The notes under the pieces were generated by a model. It saw only the letters and a program-made list of their open reading frames with translations. It was not told where the DNA came from and did not search any database. Positions 1 through 5,426 of a stretch of 7,143 nucleotides of DNA are shown here, piece by piece (position 1 is the first letter of the stretch; every line of letters starts with the position of its first letter). Source of the stretch: an uncultured Gammaproteobacteria bacterium (GTDB taxonomy: Bacteria; Pseudomonadota; Gammaproteobacteria; Steroidobacterales; Woeseiaceae); contig CALKYK010000219.1 of the NCBI GenBank assembly GCA_938003715.1, forward strand, positions 1-7,143. The letters run 5' to 3'. Position numbers and translations under genes: made by a program.

Positions 1-38
1 GCCCGAAGCCGCACCGGCCGTGGCGCCGGCTCAGGCAT
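1..38 (-). CDS. recJ: Probable start of recJ (single-strand DNA exonuclease), 5' fragment only
   Basis: Only about 12 codons are visible before the window edge. On the minus strand an ATG at 38-36 opens a frame reading MPEPAPRPVRLR, a proline/arginine-rich opening compatible with RecJ. The ATG overlaps the end of the upstream gene by 8 bases (ATGCCTGA, whose TGA is the upstream stop), which suggests translational coupling. A purine-rich GGGGCGAGG lies about 4 to 12 bases before the ATG and can serve as ribosome binding site. The main argument for recJ is context: established knowledge places recJ next to rpfE in xanthomonads. The visible residues alone do not prove the identity. RecJ would be a 5'-3' single-strand DNA exonuclease acting in recombination and mismatch repair. 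Sequence to the left of the window would settle it. Confidence 0.5.
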   Translation of the reverse strand, partial: MPEPAPRPVRLR

Positions 39-1017
39 CCGCCTCGCCCCTGGAAAATACGGGCGACGTGACTCGCCAGAAACGGATCAGGTCGCGGCGC
101 TCGAGCGTCGCCCGCACGCCGTCGGTGGTCAGGATGGTCACGCGACCGAGCGCTCCTTTTCGCAGCCGATGTTTCAATACCTCCAGTTCGGCCCCGAACT
201 GCTCGCCGTCGATCGTGGACATGTCCGCTACGAATCCTTCCGGCGATGTTTCGAGGCAGTGCAGGATACCCGCGCATCCTGCCTGATGCCGACCGCCGGT
301 GCATGCCCAGAATCCGCGCAGCAGCGGCTCGTCGCCGTGCAGCGCCGGCAGCGGCTGTCGAGGCAGGTCGGGTAAGGCGCCGCCGCCCCCCAGGCACAGC
401 GAATTGACCGCTCTCAGACCGCGCGACTCGCGCCGGATGTTTGACGCGTGCGCGTGCAGGACGAGTTGAATCTCCCCGAGCATGCGGTGCAGTCCGGCCG
501 CCGCCGAACCCTGCGGCGTGTGGCGCTCCGGATTGAGACCGTCGAGCGCCGCCGGCGAATGTGCAGCAGTCGCAAAACCATCGCCGCCGCTGACGTAGCC
601 CAGTCCGTCATGCGCGTCGAAGCTGAACTCGCCGTCCTCGCCAAGCGTGGCCTGCAGAGCGCCGAACACGTCGCGCAGGTCGTCGCCATCGAGTTCGTTG
701 GGCAGCAGCGCCCGCAATGCCAGGTGACTGAGCCGGGTTTCGAGGTGCACCGGGTCCGCCGCGGCGTACCAGCGACCGGCCGCTACGTCGCCGTGACCAC
801 AGCGGCGCAGTGCGGCCCGACCGGCAGCGGGTGCGTCGATGCCGAGGGCTTCCAGCACCAGGTCCAGCGCCTCGAACGGCGGCTCTCGCCGCGTCACCGA
901 GCCACGCGACAGCCAGCGCCGGTGCGCGCTCCCACGCTCGCCCGCCAGACTCGATGCCGGCAGCAGCAGTACGGCCGTTGGCGCAGAATCGGTTCTGTTG
1001 TTAATCCAGGCGCTCAC
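31..1017 (-). CDS. RpfE-like / cofactor-independent phosphoglycerate mutase-like protein, function unproven
   Basis: This 328-residue protein resembles the family annotated as 'regulatory protein RpfE' or 'phosphoglycerate mutase' in gammaproteobacteria. Recognisable parts are a hydrophobic strand near the N-terminus (AVLLLP, residues 15-20), the motif GRWYAAADPVHL (81-92), and the most characteristic block at about 178-216, RMLGEIQLVLHAH followed by NSLCLGGGGALP. In relatives I recall, the last block is usually rich in tryptophan (NSVWFWGGG-like); here those positions are Leu and Cys, an unusual variant. The protein has no signal peptide or membrane segment and is probably cytoplasmic. The start is a GTG at 1017-1015; I see no convincing Shine-Dalgarno before it, so the true start could differ. 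It overlaps the recJ candidate by 8 bases, as expected for an rpfE-recJ pair. In Xanthomonas rpfE sits in a cluster linked to pathogenicity regulation, but its biochemical activity is not established, and mutase activity here should not be assumed. Confidence 0.75.
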   Translation of the reverse strand: MSAWINNRTDSAPTAVLLLPASSLAGERGSAHRRWLSRGSVTRREPPFEALDLVLEALGIDAPAAGRAALRRCGHGDVAAGRWYAAADPVHLETRLSHLALRALLPNELDGDDLRDVFGALQATLGEDGEFSFDAHDGLGYVSGGDGFATAAHSPAALDGLNPERHTPQGSAAAGLHRMLGEIQLVLHAHASNIRRESRGLRAVNSLCLGGGGALPDLPRQPLPALHGDEPLLRGFWACTGGRHQAGCAGILHCLETSPEGFVADMSTIDGEQFGAELEVLKHRLRKGALGRVTILTTDGVRATLERRDLIRFWRVTSPVFSRGEADA

Positions 1018-1089
1018 GTCGGCGACGAGTGTACCGGGAAGCCTGGCGCCCTGTTGTCATCGCGATTCGTCGGCGCGGTGGCCAGGGAC

Positions 1090-1095
1090 TACAAT
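1090..1095 (+). promoter_or_regulatory. Candidate -10 box for the Mth938-like gene
   Basis: TACAAT matches the sigma70 -10 consensus at five of six positions and lies 26 bases before the ATG at 1122, so transcription would start near 1102 and give a short leader. No good -35 hexamer is present at 16-18 bases upstream (the best is TTCGTC at 1066-1071, weak). The position in a 104-base gap between divergent genes supports a promoter. Confidence 0.35.
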
Positions 1096-1121
1096 CGACC
1101 ACTCACCCGGACGGATTGTCG

Positions 1122-1490
1122 ATGAAATTCGCACGCGACCCCCAGTCTGCCGTAACAGTTCGCCACGTCGAGCGCGGCATGCTGCGCATTGGCAATGACG
1201 AGGTCCGCGAAAACGTGGTCCTGTTCCGCGACACCGTGCATCGGGGTTGGGACGGGGGCGCGGTCGAGAATCTGAGCGAGGCCGACTTCGCTACCCTGCT
1301 CGACGACGCGCCCGAAGTCGTCATTCTGGGTACCGGCTGGCGCACGCGGCGGCCACCTCGCGAACTCGTGTTCGCAATGGCTCGGCGTGGTGTCGGCTTC
1401 GAGGTAATGGACACGCCGGCGGCCTGCCGCACGTTCAACATCCTGATCGGCGAGGACCGGGACGTCGCTGCGATACTGCTGCTGGACTAG
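1122..1490 (+). CDS. Mth938/Xcc1710-like small conserved protein (DUF498 family)
   Basis: This protein has 122 residues, the usual size for the family. Family-typical segments are VVILGTGWRTRRPP (66-79), a strand ending in a glycine-rich turn, and the C-terminal block EVMDTPAACRTFNILIGEDRDVAAILLL (94-121), where MDT-x-AACRT-x-NIL is the signature. The fold (Mth938-like) is known from structural genomics of Xanthomonas Xcc1710 and is shared by the mitochondrial complex I assembly factor NDUFAF3. The bacterial function is unknown, so none is assigned. I chose the ATG at 1122 over an in-frame ATG at 1029 because family members begin close to this point, a -10-like box lies between the two, and the upstream residues look unlike coding sequence. 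The protein is soluble and probably cytoplasmic. It converges on rpoS with an 11-base gap, and no clear terminator separates the two. Confidence 0.85.
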   Translation: MKFARDPQSAVTVRHVERGMLRIGNDEVRENVVLFRDTVHRGWDGGAVENLSEADFATLLDDAPEVVILGTGWRTRRPPRELVFAMARRGVGFEVMDTPAACRTFNILIGEDRDVAAILLLD

Positions 1491-1501
1491 GCGAGGTCCG
1501 C

Positions 1502-2449
1502 TCAGTCGAATACACAGTCGCTCTGCACGCCGTCGGCTTCCAGCATGCGCTTCAGATTGCGCAACGCCTCGAGCTGTATCTGCCGGACGCGTTCGCGGGT
1601 CACGCCGATCTCGCGGCCGATTTCCTCCAGCGTCAGCCGCCGGTAGCCGTGCAGGCCGAAACGCCTTTCGAGGACCGCGCGCTGCTTGTCGGACAGCGCC
1701 CAGACGCGATCATCGAGGATCTCGTTGACGCCGTCGTGCTGCGCGCAGCGGGCGGGTTCGGCATCGGCGTCAGCAGGCAGCGCGTCCAGAGCCGCACGAT
1801 CGTCGTCGGATCCCGGCGGCCCGCTCGAGCCGATCATCACCCGCTCGTGCAGGCCGATCAGCCGCTCGATGTCGCTGACGTCGCGCCGCATGTAGCTCGC
1901 GAGTTCCGCCGCGCTGGGTTCGTGATCCGTCTCGTGGCGCAGGAAGCGTTTCGCGCGCAGAACCGAATTGATGTCCTTGATGATGTGTATCGGCAGGCGC
2001 ACGGTCCGCGACTGGTTCATGATCGCGCGCTCGATCGTCTGCCGAATCCACCAGGTCGCATAGGTCGAGAAGCGGAAGCCGCGATCCGGGTCGAACTTCT
2101 TGACCGCGTGAATGAGGCCGAGATTTCCCTCTTCGATCAGATCCAGCAGCGGCAGGCCACGATTGATGTAGCGGCGCGCGATCTTGACCACGAGCCTCAG
2201 GTTGCTCTCTATCATGCGATGCCGCGCCGACTCGTCGCCTTTGCGAATGCGCCTCGCGTAAAGCTTTTCCTCGGCCGCGGTCAGGAGCGGCGATACGCCG
2301 ATGTCATTCAGGTACAGGGAGGTCGCATCAGGGACGGCACCGTTTAAGGTCCGCTTGCGCACACCGAGAATGCCGCGCCGCAAGTTGCGGGTCACGCCTG
2401 CGCTTGCTCGGCGTGCGGGCCTCTCTTCCGTGGATCTCGTATCGCCCAC
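1502..2449 (-). CDS. rpoS: RNA polymerase sigma factor RpoS (stationary phase / general stress)
   Basis: This 315-residue sigma70-family protein, close to E. coli RpoS in length (about 330), directs RNA polymerase to stationary-phase and stress promoters. Region 1.2 begins at DATSLYLNDIG (41-51). Region 2 is nearly identical to RpoS: RMIESNLRLVVKIARRY (78-94), LLDLIEEGNLGLI (101-113) and FDPDRGFRFSTYATWWIRQTIERAIMNQ (119-146). RTVRLPIHIIKDIN (148-161) retains Lys158, which by my alignment matches E. coli Lys173, a residue tied to RssB recognition and promoter choice. Region 4.2 carries the helix-turn-helix LTLEEIGREIGVTRERVRQIQLEAL (272-296). It is last in the surE-pcm-yqaA-nlpD-rpoS block, 65 bases after nlpD. 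The start is a GTG with GAGGG about 7 bases upstream. An oddity is that residues 1-40 are basic (10 Arg/Lys, 3 Asp/Glu), while E. coli RpoS is acidic there. Later GTG codons at residues 19 and 30 are possible alternative starts. Confidence 0.96.
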   Translation of the reverse strand: MGDTRSTEERPARRASAGVTRNLRRGILGVRKRTLNGAVPDATSLYLNDIGVSPLLTAAEEKLYARRIRKGDESARHRMIESNLRLVVKIARRYINRGLPLLDLIEEGNLGLIHAVKKFDPDRGFRFSTYATWWIRQTIERAIMNQSRTVRLPIHIIKDINSVLRAKRFLRHETDHEPSAAELASYMRRDVSDIERLIGLHERVMIGSSGPPGSDDDRAALDALPADADAEPARCAQHDGVNEILDDRVWALSDKQRAVLERRFGLHGYRRLTLEEIGREIGVTRERVRQIQLEALRNLKRMLEADGVQSDCVFD

Positions 2450-2454
2450 GTTCG

Positions 2455-2478
2455 TACCCTCGTCCGGTCGACGGGGTA
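2455..2478 (-). promoter_or_regulatory. Candidate hairpin sequestering the rpoS Shine-Dalgarno
   Basis: In the rpoS mRNA sense, UACCC-CGUC pairs with GACG-A-GGGUA around a 5-base loop (GACCG), giving nine Watson-Crick pairs with one bulged A. The 3' arm contains GAGGG, the only good Shine-Dalgarno of rpoS, which ends 7 bases before the GTG start. If the hairpin forms it would lower ribosome access until opened. Translational control by leader structure is established for E. coli rpoS, although that leader differs in sequence and starts further upstream. The pairing is read directly from the sequence; the regulatory role is inference. Confidence 0.45.
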
Positions 2479-2489
2479 GCCTCCGACGT

Positions 2490-2514
2490 GAAAGTCGATG
2501 CAGCGAAAGTCGAT
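2490..2514 (-). repeat. Tandem 10-base direct repeat in the nlpD-rpoS gap
   Basis: ATCGACTTTC (minus-strand sense) occurs twice without mismatch, at 2514-2505 and 2499-2490, separated by GCTGC, so the period is 15 bases. The first copy abuts the nlpD TAA stop, and the second ends about 40 bases before the rpoS start. The pair lies wholly in the non-coding gap. It could be a protein-binding site on DNA or RNA, or a small-RNA target; the sequence does not say which. Confidence 0.7.
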
Positions 2515-3204
2515 TTATCTCGCAGGCAGATACTGTCGCGGGTCAACCGGCTTGCCGTTGCGCCGGATTTCGAAGTGCAAACCCGGCAGCCGCCCCGGCC
2601 CTTCACCCATGGTCGCTATGCGCTGGCCTTTTTTGACTGCCTCACCTTCTTTGACCAGCAGCGACGCGTTGTGCCCGTAAGCACTCAGGTAAGTGTCGTT
2701 GTGCTTGATGATAATAAGCTGTTCGTATCCGATTAGTCCACCGCCGGAATACACGACGCGGCCGTCGGCGGCGGCGCGAATCGCCTGCCCGCGGTCGCCA
2801 CGAATCAGGATGCCTGCGCCGTTTCCCGGCGCCTCGTCGAATCCGGCCGCCACCGCGCCCGGCGTCGGCCAGCTCCAGGCCGGCGGCGGCGCCGGCCGCG
2901 GCGGTGCGGCCACCGGGGCGCTCTGCCGTGGCGGTGTGGCCCCACGGGCGGGCGGCGTCAGGCGAATCGCCTGCCCCGGATAGATCAGCGAGCCGTCGCC
3001 GAGCCGGTTCCAGCGCGCCAGGTCGCGGTAGTCGCGCCCGTAGCGGAACGCAATCGTGTACAGCGTATTGCACACGCGCACGATGTGCACATCGCGTGGC
3101 GTGTGGTCCCAGCGCGCGTTGCCGAAGCAGGCCTGAAGCAGCGCGCAGAGCGCCACGACACACAGCGCCCGTACCGCGCCGGCGGGAATTGCTGCCGCTT
3201 TCAT
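2515..3204 (-). CDS. nlpD: NlpD-type LysM/LytM lipoprotein, probable amidase activator
   Basis: This 229-residue protein has a signal peptide (1-25) and a lipobox-like LLQAC with Cys26 as likely lipidation site, so it is probably anchored in the outer membrane facing the periplasm. A LysM domain spans about 39-82 (LYTIAFRYGRDYRDLARWN, then IYPGQAIRL), and a Pro/Ala-rich linker covers about 83-115. The C-terminal M23/LytM domain covers about 128-227 (ADGRVVYSGGG, LIIIKHNDTYLSAYGHN, LHFEIRRNGKPVDPRQYLP). The metal-binding residues of active M23 peptidases are incomplete: there is no His in the first motif (GAGILIRG) and only one His where active enzymes have HxH. This matches E. coli NlpD, which has no hydrolase activity and activates amidase AmiC at division. 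It is shorter than E. coli NlpD (379 residues) by one linker. In the LysM motif, Cys45-Asn46 stand where Gly-Asp is usual. It lies 39 bases after yqaA and 65 before rpoS; in E. coli the main rpoS promoter lies inside nlpD. Confidence 0.93.
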   Translation of the reverse strand: MKAAAIPAGAVRALCVVALCALLQACFGNARWDHTPRDVHIVRVCNTLYTIAFRYGRDYRDLARWNRLGDGSLIYPGQAIRLTPPARGATPPRQSAPVAAPPRPAPPPAWSWPTPGAVAAGFDEAPGNGAGILIRGDRGQAIRAAADGRVVYSGGGLIGYEQLIIIKHNDTYLSAYGHNASLLVKEGEAVKKGQRIATMGEGPGRLPGLHFEIRRNGKPVDPRQYLPAR

Positions 3205-3243
3205 CTGCCCAAGACTTCGCCGCTGGATCCAAGGAGACTCTGA

Positions 3244-3831
3244 TTAAGCCTGTCGGAGCATGATAAAGCCGCCGACCAGTACCGCCAATGCAACCACGGC
3301 CCAACCGATTTGTTCGACGTAGCGCGGGATCGCCTTTTCCATCCGTTCCCCGCCTGCAACGACCAGCCCGGCGACGAGATAGAAGCGTGCGCCGCGGCCG
3401 ATGAACGACGCCAGCACGAAGCCGGGAAAGTTCAGTGCCGCAACGCCGGCGGCGATCGTGAAGATCTTGTACGGGATCGGCGAAAAGCCGGCGACGAACA
3501 CGGCCCAGACACCGTAGCGGTCGAACCAGGTCTTGCCGGTGACGTAGGCCGTCCAGTAGCGCGACTCGGCGAGCCAGGGCTCGATACTCTCGAACAGGAA
3601 GTAGCCGATCCCGTATCCGGCAATGCCGCCGAGCAGCGAGGTGATCGTGGTGATGGCGGCAAATCGAAACGCGCGCGAGCGGTCGGCCAGGCACATCGGC
3701 GCCAGCATCACGTCCGGCGGAATCGGGAAAAAGGACGACTCGGCGAAGCTCATCGCACCGAGATAGCGCGTCGCGTGCGGGTGGCGCGACCAGCCGATGA
3801 CGCGATCGTACAGGGGACCGAACAGCCGCAT
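3244..3831 (-). CDS. YqaA/DedA-family inner membrane protein (SNARE-associated/VTT domain)
   Basis: The protein has 195 residues, mostly hydrophobic. Segments that look membrane-embedded lie at about 26-49, 57-80, 107-133, 135-160 and 175-192. The two re-entrant-loop-like motifs of this family are visible: FFPIPPDVMLAPM (34-46) and GFSPIPYKIFTIAAG (115-129), followed by the conserved Arg region GRGARFYLVAG (145-155). Relatives include DedA proteins, linked to envelope homeostasis and membrane-potential-dependent tolerance, with some members proposed as lipid transporters; the substrate here is unknown. It is longer than E. coli YqaA (about 142 residues) because of the N-terminal amphipathic part and the last hydrophobic helix. 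The start is ATG at 3831-3829; a GAGG lies rather far upstream, so the ribosome binding site is weak. It is inserted between pcm and nlpD, which are adjacent in E. coli and Pseudomonas aeruginosa, and is preceded by an AT-rich gap that might hold its own promoter. Confidence 0.88.
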   Translation of the reverse strand: MRLFGPLYDRVIGWSRHPHATRYLGAMSFAESSFFPIPPDVMLAPMCLADRSRAFRFAAITTITSLLGGIAGYGIGYFLFESIEPWLAESRYWTAYVTGKTWFDRYGVWAVFVAGFSPIPYKIFTIAAGVAALNFPGFVLASFIGRGARFYLVAGLVVAGGERMEKAIPRYVEQIGWAVVALAVLVGGFIMLRQA

Positions 3832-3860
3832 GCTCAGGCGCCGGCCTCGATATTCGATCT

Positions 3861-3905
3861 AGAAAGCATGTTAATTAGTGAAAATATCATGCTGATTCTT
3901 ATCTA
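3861..3905. other. AT-rich island between pcm and yqaA with an inverted repeat
   Basis: By hand count about 12 of these 45 bases are G or C (27%), against roughly two thirds elsewhere. It fills most of the 71-base pcm-yqaA gap and reaches into the pcm stop codon. AGCATG at 3865-3870 and CATGCT at 3888-3893 form a perfect 6-base inverted repeat around 17 AT-rich bases. On the minus strand there is a TGATATTTT, readable as an extended -10 box, but no matching -35, so I do not call a promoter. It might be an internal promoter region for yqaA-nlpD-rpoS, a protein-binding site, or a remnant insertion. Confidence 0.55.
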
Positions 3906-4532
3906 CTTTCCTTTGACCAAAGGCACAAAGCTGACGGCGCCGAGCGAGACCTGCTCGTAGCGATCCTCGCGGTGGCTGACCAGCACCAGGTCCTGGCAGC
4001 CGGACGGCCCCACCGGCATCACCAGGCGGCCGCCGGGGGCGAGCTGCTCGAGCAGGCGTTGCGGCACTTCGGGCGCCGCGGCGGCGACCAGGATGCCGTC
4101 GTAGGGTGCGTGTTTCGGCCAGCCCTGCCAGCCGTCGCCGAGACGGAACTGCACGTTGTAGATGTCGAGTTCGCGCAGCCTTTGCTGCGCGCGCCGGTAC
4201 AGCTCGCGTATGCGCTCGACGGTAAAGACGCGCTTGACCAGCGGCGCGAGCACCGCGGTCTGGTAGCCGCAGCCGGTGCCGATTTCCAGCACCGACTCGC
4301 CGTCGAAGCCGTCGAGCAGGGACTCGGTCATGCGCGCTACGACGTACGGCTGGCTGATCGTCTGGCCGTGGCCGATCGGCAACGCGGTGTCTTCGTAGGC
4401 GCGGCTCGCTAGCGCCTCGTCGACGAACAGGTGCCGCGGCACGTTGCGGATCTGCTCGAGCACCGCGGCGGACCGGATGCCGTGCCGGCGCAGTCGCTCG
4501 ACCAGTCGGTCGCGTGTGCGGGCCGAGGTCAT
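3903..4532 (-). CDS. pcm: Protein-L-isoaspartate O-methyltransferase
   Basis: This 209-residue protein is almost the same length as E. coli Pcm (208). It methylates isoaspartyl residues in aged proteins using S-adenosylmethionine, starting their repair in the cytoplasm. Diagnostic features are RHLFVDEALASRAYEDTALPIGHGQTISQPYVVARMTE (33-70), including the family block GHGQTISQP, then SAM motif I VLEIGTGCGYQTAVLA (81-96), the acidic end of the following strand VFTVER (102-107), and the late motif LAPGGRLVMPVG. The reading frame stays open far upstream inside surE, but the ATG at 4532-4530 places the N-terminus as in homologues, 29 bases after the surE stop; the longer frame is a surE shadow. 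I see no strong Shine-Dalgarno, so translation may depend on surE. The last codons enter an AT-rich stretch. surE-pcm adjacency is conserved across gammaproteobacteria. Confidence 0.95.
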   Translation of the reverse strand: MTSARTRDRLVERLRRHGIRSAAVLEQIRNVPRHLFVDEALASRAYEDTALPIGHGQTISQPYVVARMTESLLDGFDGESVLEIGTGCGYQTAVLAPLVKRVFTVERIRELYRRAQQRLRELDIYNVQFRLGDGWQGWPKHAPYDGILVAAAAPEVPQRLLEQLAPGGRLVMPVGPSGCQDLVLVSHREDRYEQVSLGAVSFVPLVKGK

Positions 4533-4561
4533 GCCGATGCCGCGGATATTCGGGTTGCGCT

Positions 4562-5308
4562 TCACTCGCCGTCGATCCAGCGCCTGAGCGTGTCGAGCGC
4601 CTCGTGGCGGGTCAGGTCGACCTTGAGCGGCGTCACCGAGACGCGCTTCGACTCCACAGCGGCGAAATCGGTTCCGGGCCCCGCATCCTGACCGGCGCCG
4701 GCCGGACCGATCCAGTAGATCGTGCGGCCATGCGGATCGCGGGTCTTGACCACCGCCTCGGAGCGGTGCCGGAACCCGAGTCGCGTCACCTCGATGCCCG
4801 CGAGCTCGTCGTACGGCAAATCCGGCACGTTGACGTTCAGCATGAGGTCGCTCGGCAGCGGCCGCTCGGCGAGTTTCTGCACCAGCTCGGCGGCCACGCG
4901 CGCCGCCGTCTCGAAGTGCCGGGCGCCGCGACCGATAAGCGATACGGCGATCGCGGGCAGGCCCAGGAAACGCCCTTCCGTCGCGGCGGCCACGGTGCCG
5001 GAGTAGATGACGTCGTCGCCCAGGTTTGCGCCGTGGTTGACGCCGGAAACGACGAGGTCCGGATCCTCGTCGAGCAGCCCCGTCAGCGCCAGGTGCACGC
5101 AATCGGACGGCGTGCCGTTGACCGAGTAGCGCCGCTCGTCGATGCGCTGCACGCGCAGCGGCGCGTGCAGGTTCAGCGAATTGCTGGCGCCCGACGGGTT
5201 GCGATCCCGTGCGACCACCGTGACCTCGCCGACTCCGGCCCGCGGCGCGGCCAGCACGTTGATCCCTTTCGCGAGGTAGCCGTCGTCGTTACTGACCAGT
5301 ATTTTCAC
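4562..5308 (-). CDS. surE: 5'/3'-nucleotidase SurE
   Basis: This 248-residue metal-dependent phosphatase of the SurE family acts on nucleoside 5'- and 3'-monophosphates (and on short polyphosphate in E. coli) in the cytoplasm and supports stationary-phase survival. The N-terminus MKILVSNDDGYLAKGI carries the metal-binding Asp8-Asp9. RNPSGASNSL provides Ser39, and VSGVNHGANLGDDVIYSGTVAAATEG (87-112) provides Asn91 and the signature loop. NGTPSDCVHLAL (64-75) is also characteristic. All expected ligands are present, so it should be active. The start is a GTG at 5308-5306; an in-frame TGA lies about 20 bases upstream and no other start codon intervenes, so this start is well fixed despite a poor Shine-Dalgarno. 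It is first in the block, 29 bases before pcm, and divergent from the Smr gene. truD, which precedes surE in E. coli and Pseudomonas, is absent here. Confidence 0.96.
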   Translation of the reverse strand: MKILVSNDDGYLAKGINVLAAPRAGVGEVTVVARDRNPSGASNSLNLHAPLRVQRIDERRYSVNGTPSDCVHLALTGLLDEDPDLVVSGVNHGANLGDDVIYSGTVAAATEGRFLGLPAIAVSLIGRGARHFETAARVAAELVQKLAERPLPSDLMLNVNVPDLPYDELAGIEVTRLGFRHRSEAVVKTRDPHGRTIYWIGPAGAGQDAGPGTDFAAVESKRVSVTPLKVDLTRHEALDTLRRWIDGE

Positions 5309-5377
5309 GTGTAGCTGAATGCACCGTTCTCTTCACCGATAGCCGACGCGGTACTCCGCTGCCGGGGCCGCGCACAC

Positions 5378-5383
5378 TATACT
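5378..5383 (+). promoter_or_regulatory. Candidate -10 box for the Smr gene, overlapping a -10-like box on the other strand
   Basis: TATACT matches the sigma70 -10 consensus at five of six positions, 43 bases before the Smr ATG. No acceptable -35 is visible 16-18 bases upstream. Shifted by two bases, the complementary strand reads TATAGT (5381-5376), also five of six, which could serve the divergent surE operon. Whether either is used cannot be decided from sequence. Confidence 0.35.
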
Positions 5384-5426
5384 CGATGCCATCCGGAAAT
5401 CCCCTAGCGGCCGGCGGCTGCCACCC

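Noticed and set aside
448..1125. Plus-strand open frame of 225 codons opposite the RpfE-like gene
   Set aside because: It is a shadow frame: Arg/Gln/Ala-rich with no domain, and it overlaps a recognisable protein on the other strand.
1484..1499. Small inverted repeat GGAC/GTCC between the Mth938-like and rpoS stops, as a possible terminator
   Set aside because: The stem is only 4 bases with no T-run on either strand, so it is too weak to call.
1247..2347. Plus-strand open frame of 366 codons opposite rpoS
   Set aside because: rpoS on the minus strand is unmistakable, and the plus frame has no recognisable motif and crosses the end of the Mth938-like gene.
3081..3094. Perfect 14-base palindrome (CGATGTGCACATCG) within nlpD, reminiscent of a regulator site
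   Set aside because: It encodes the LysM residues in frame, and a 14-base palindrome is expected by chance about once in every two windows of this size. It does not fit the CRP consensus.
3903..5102. Open frame of 399 codons extending pcm upstream through surE
   Set aside because: Only the last 209 residues resemble a protein; the upstream part is the out-of-frame shadow of surE, rich in Arg and Gly as GC-rich shadows usually are.
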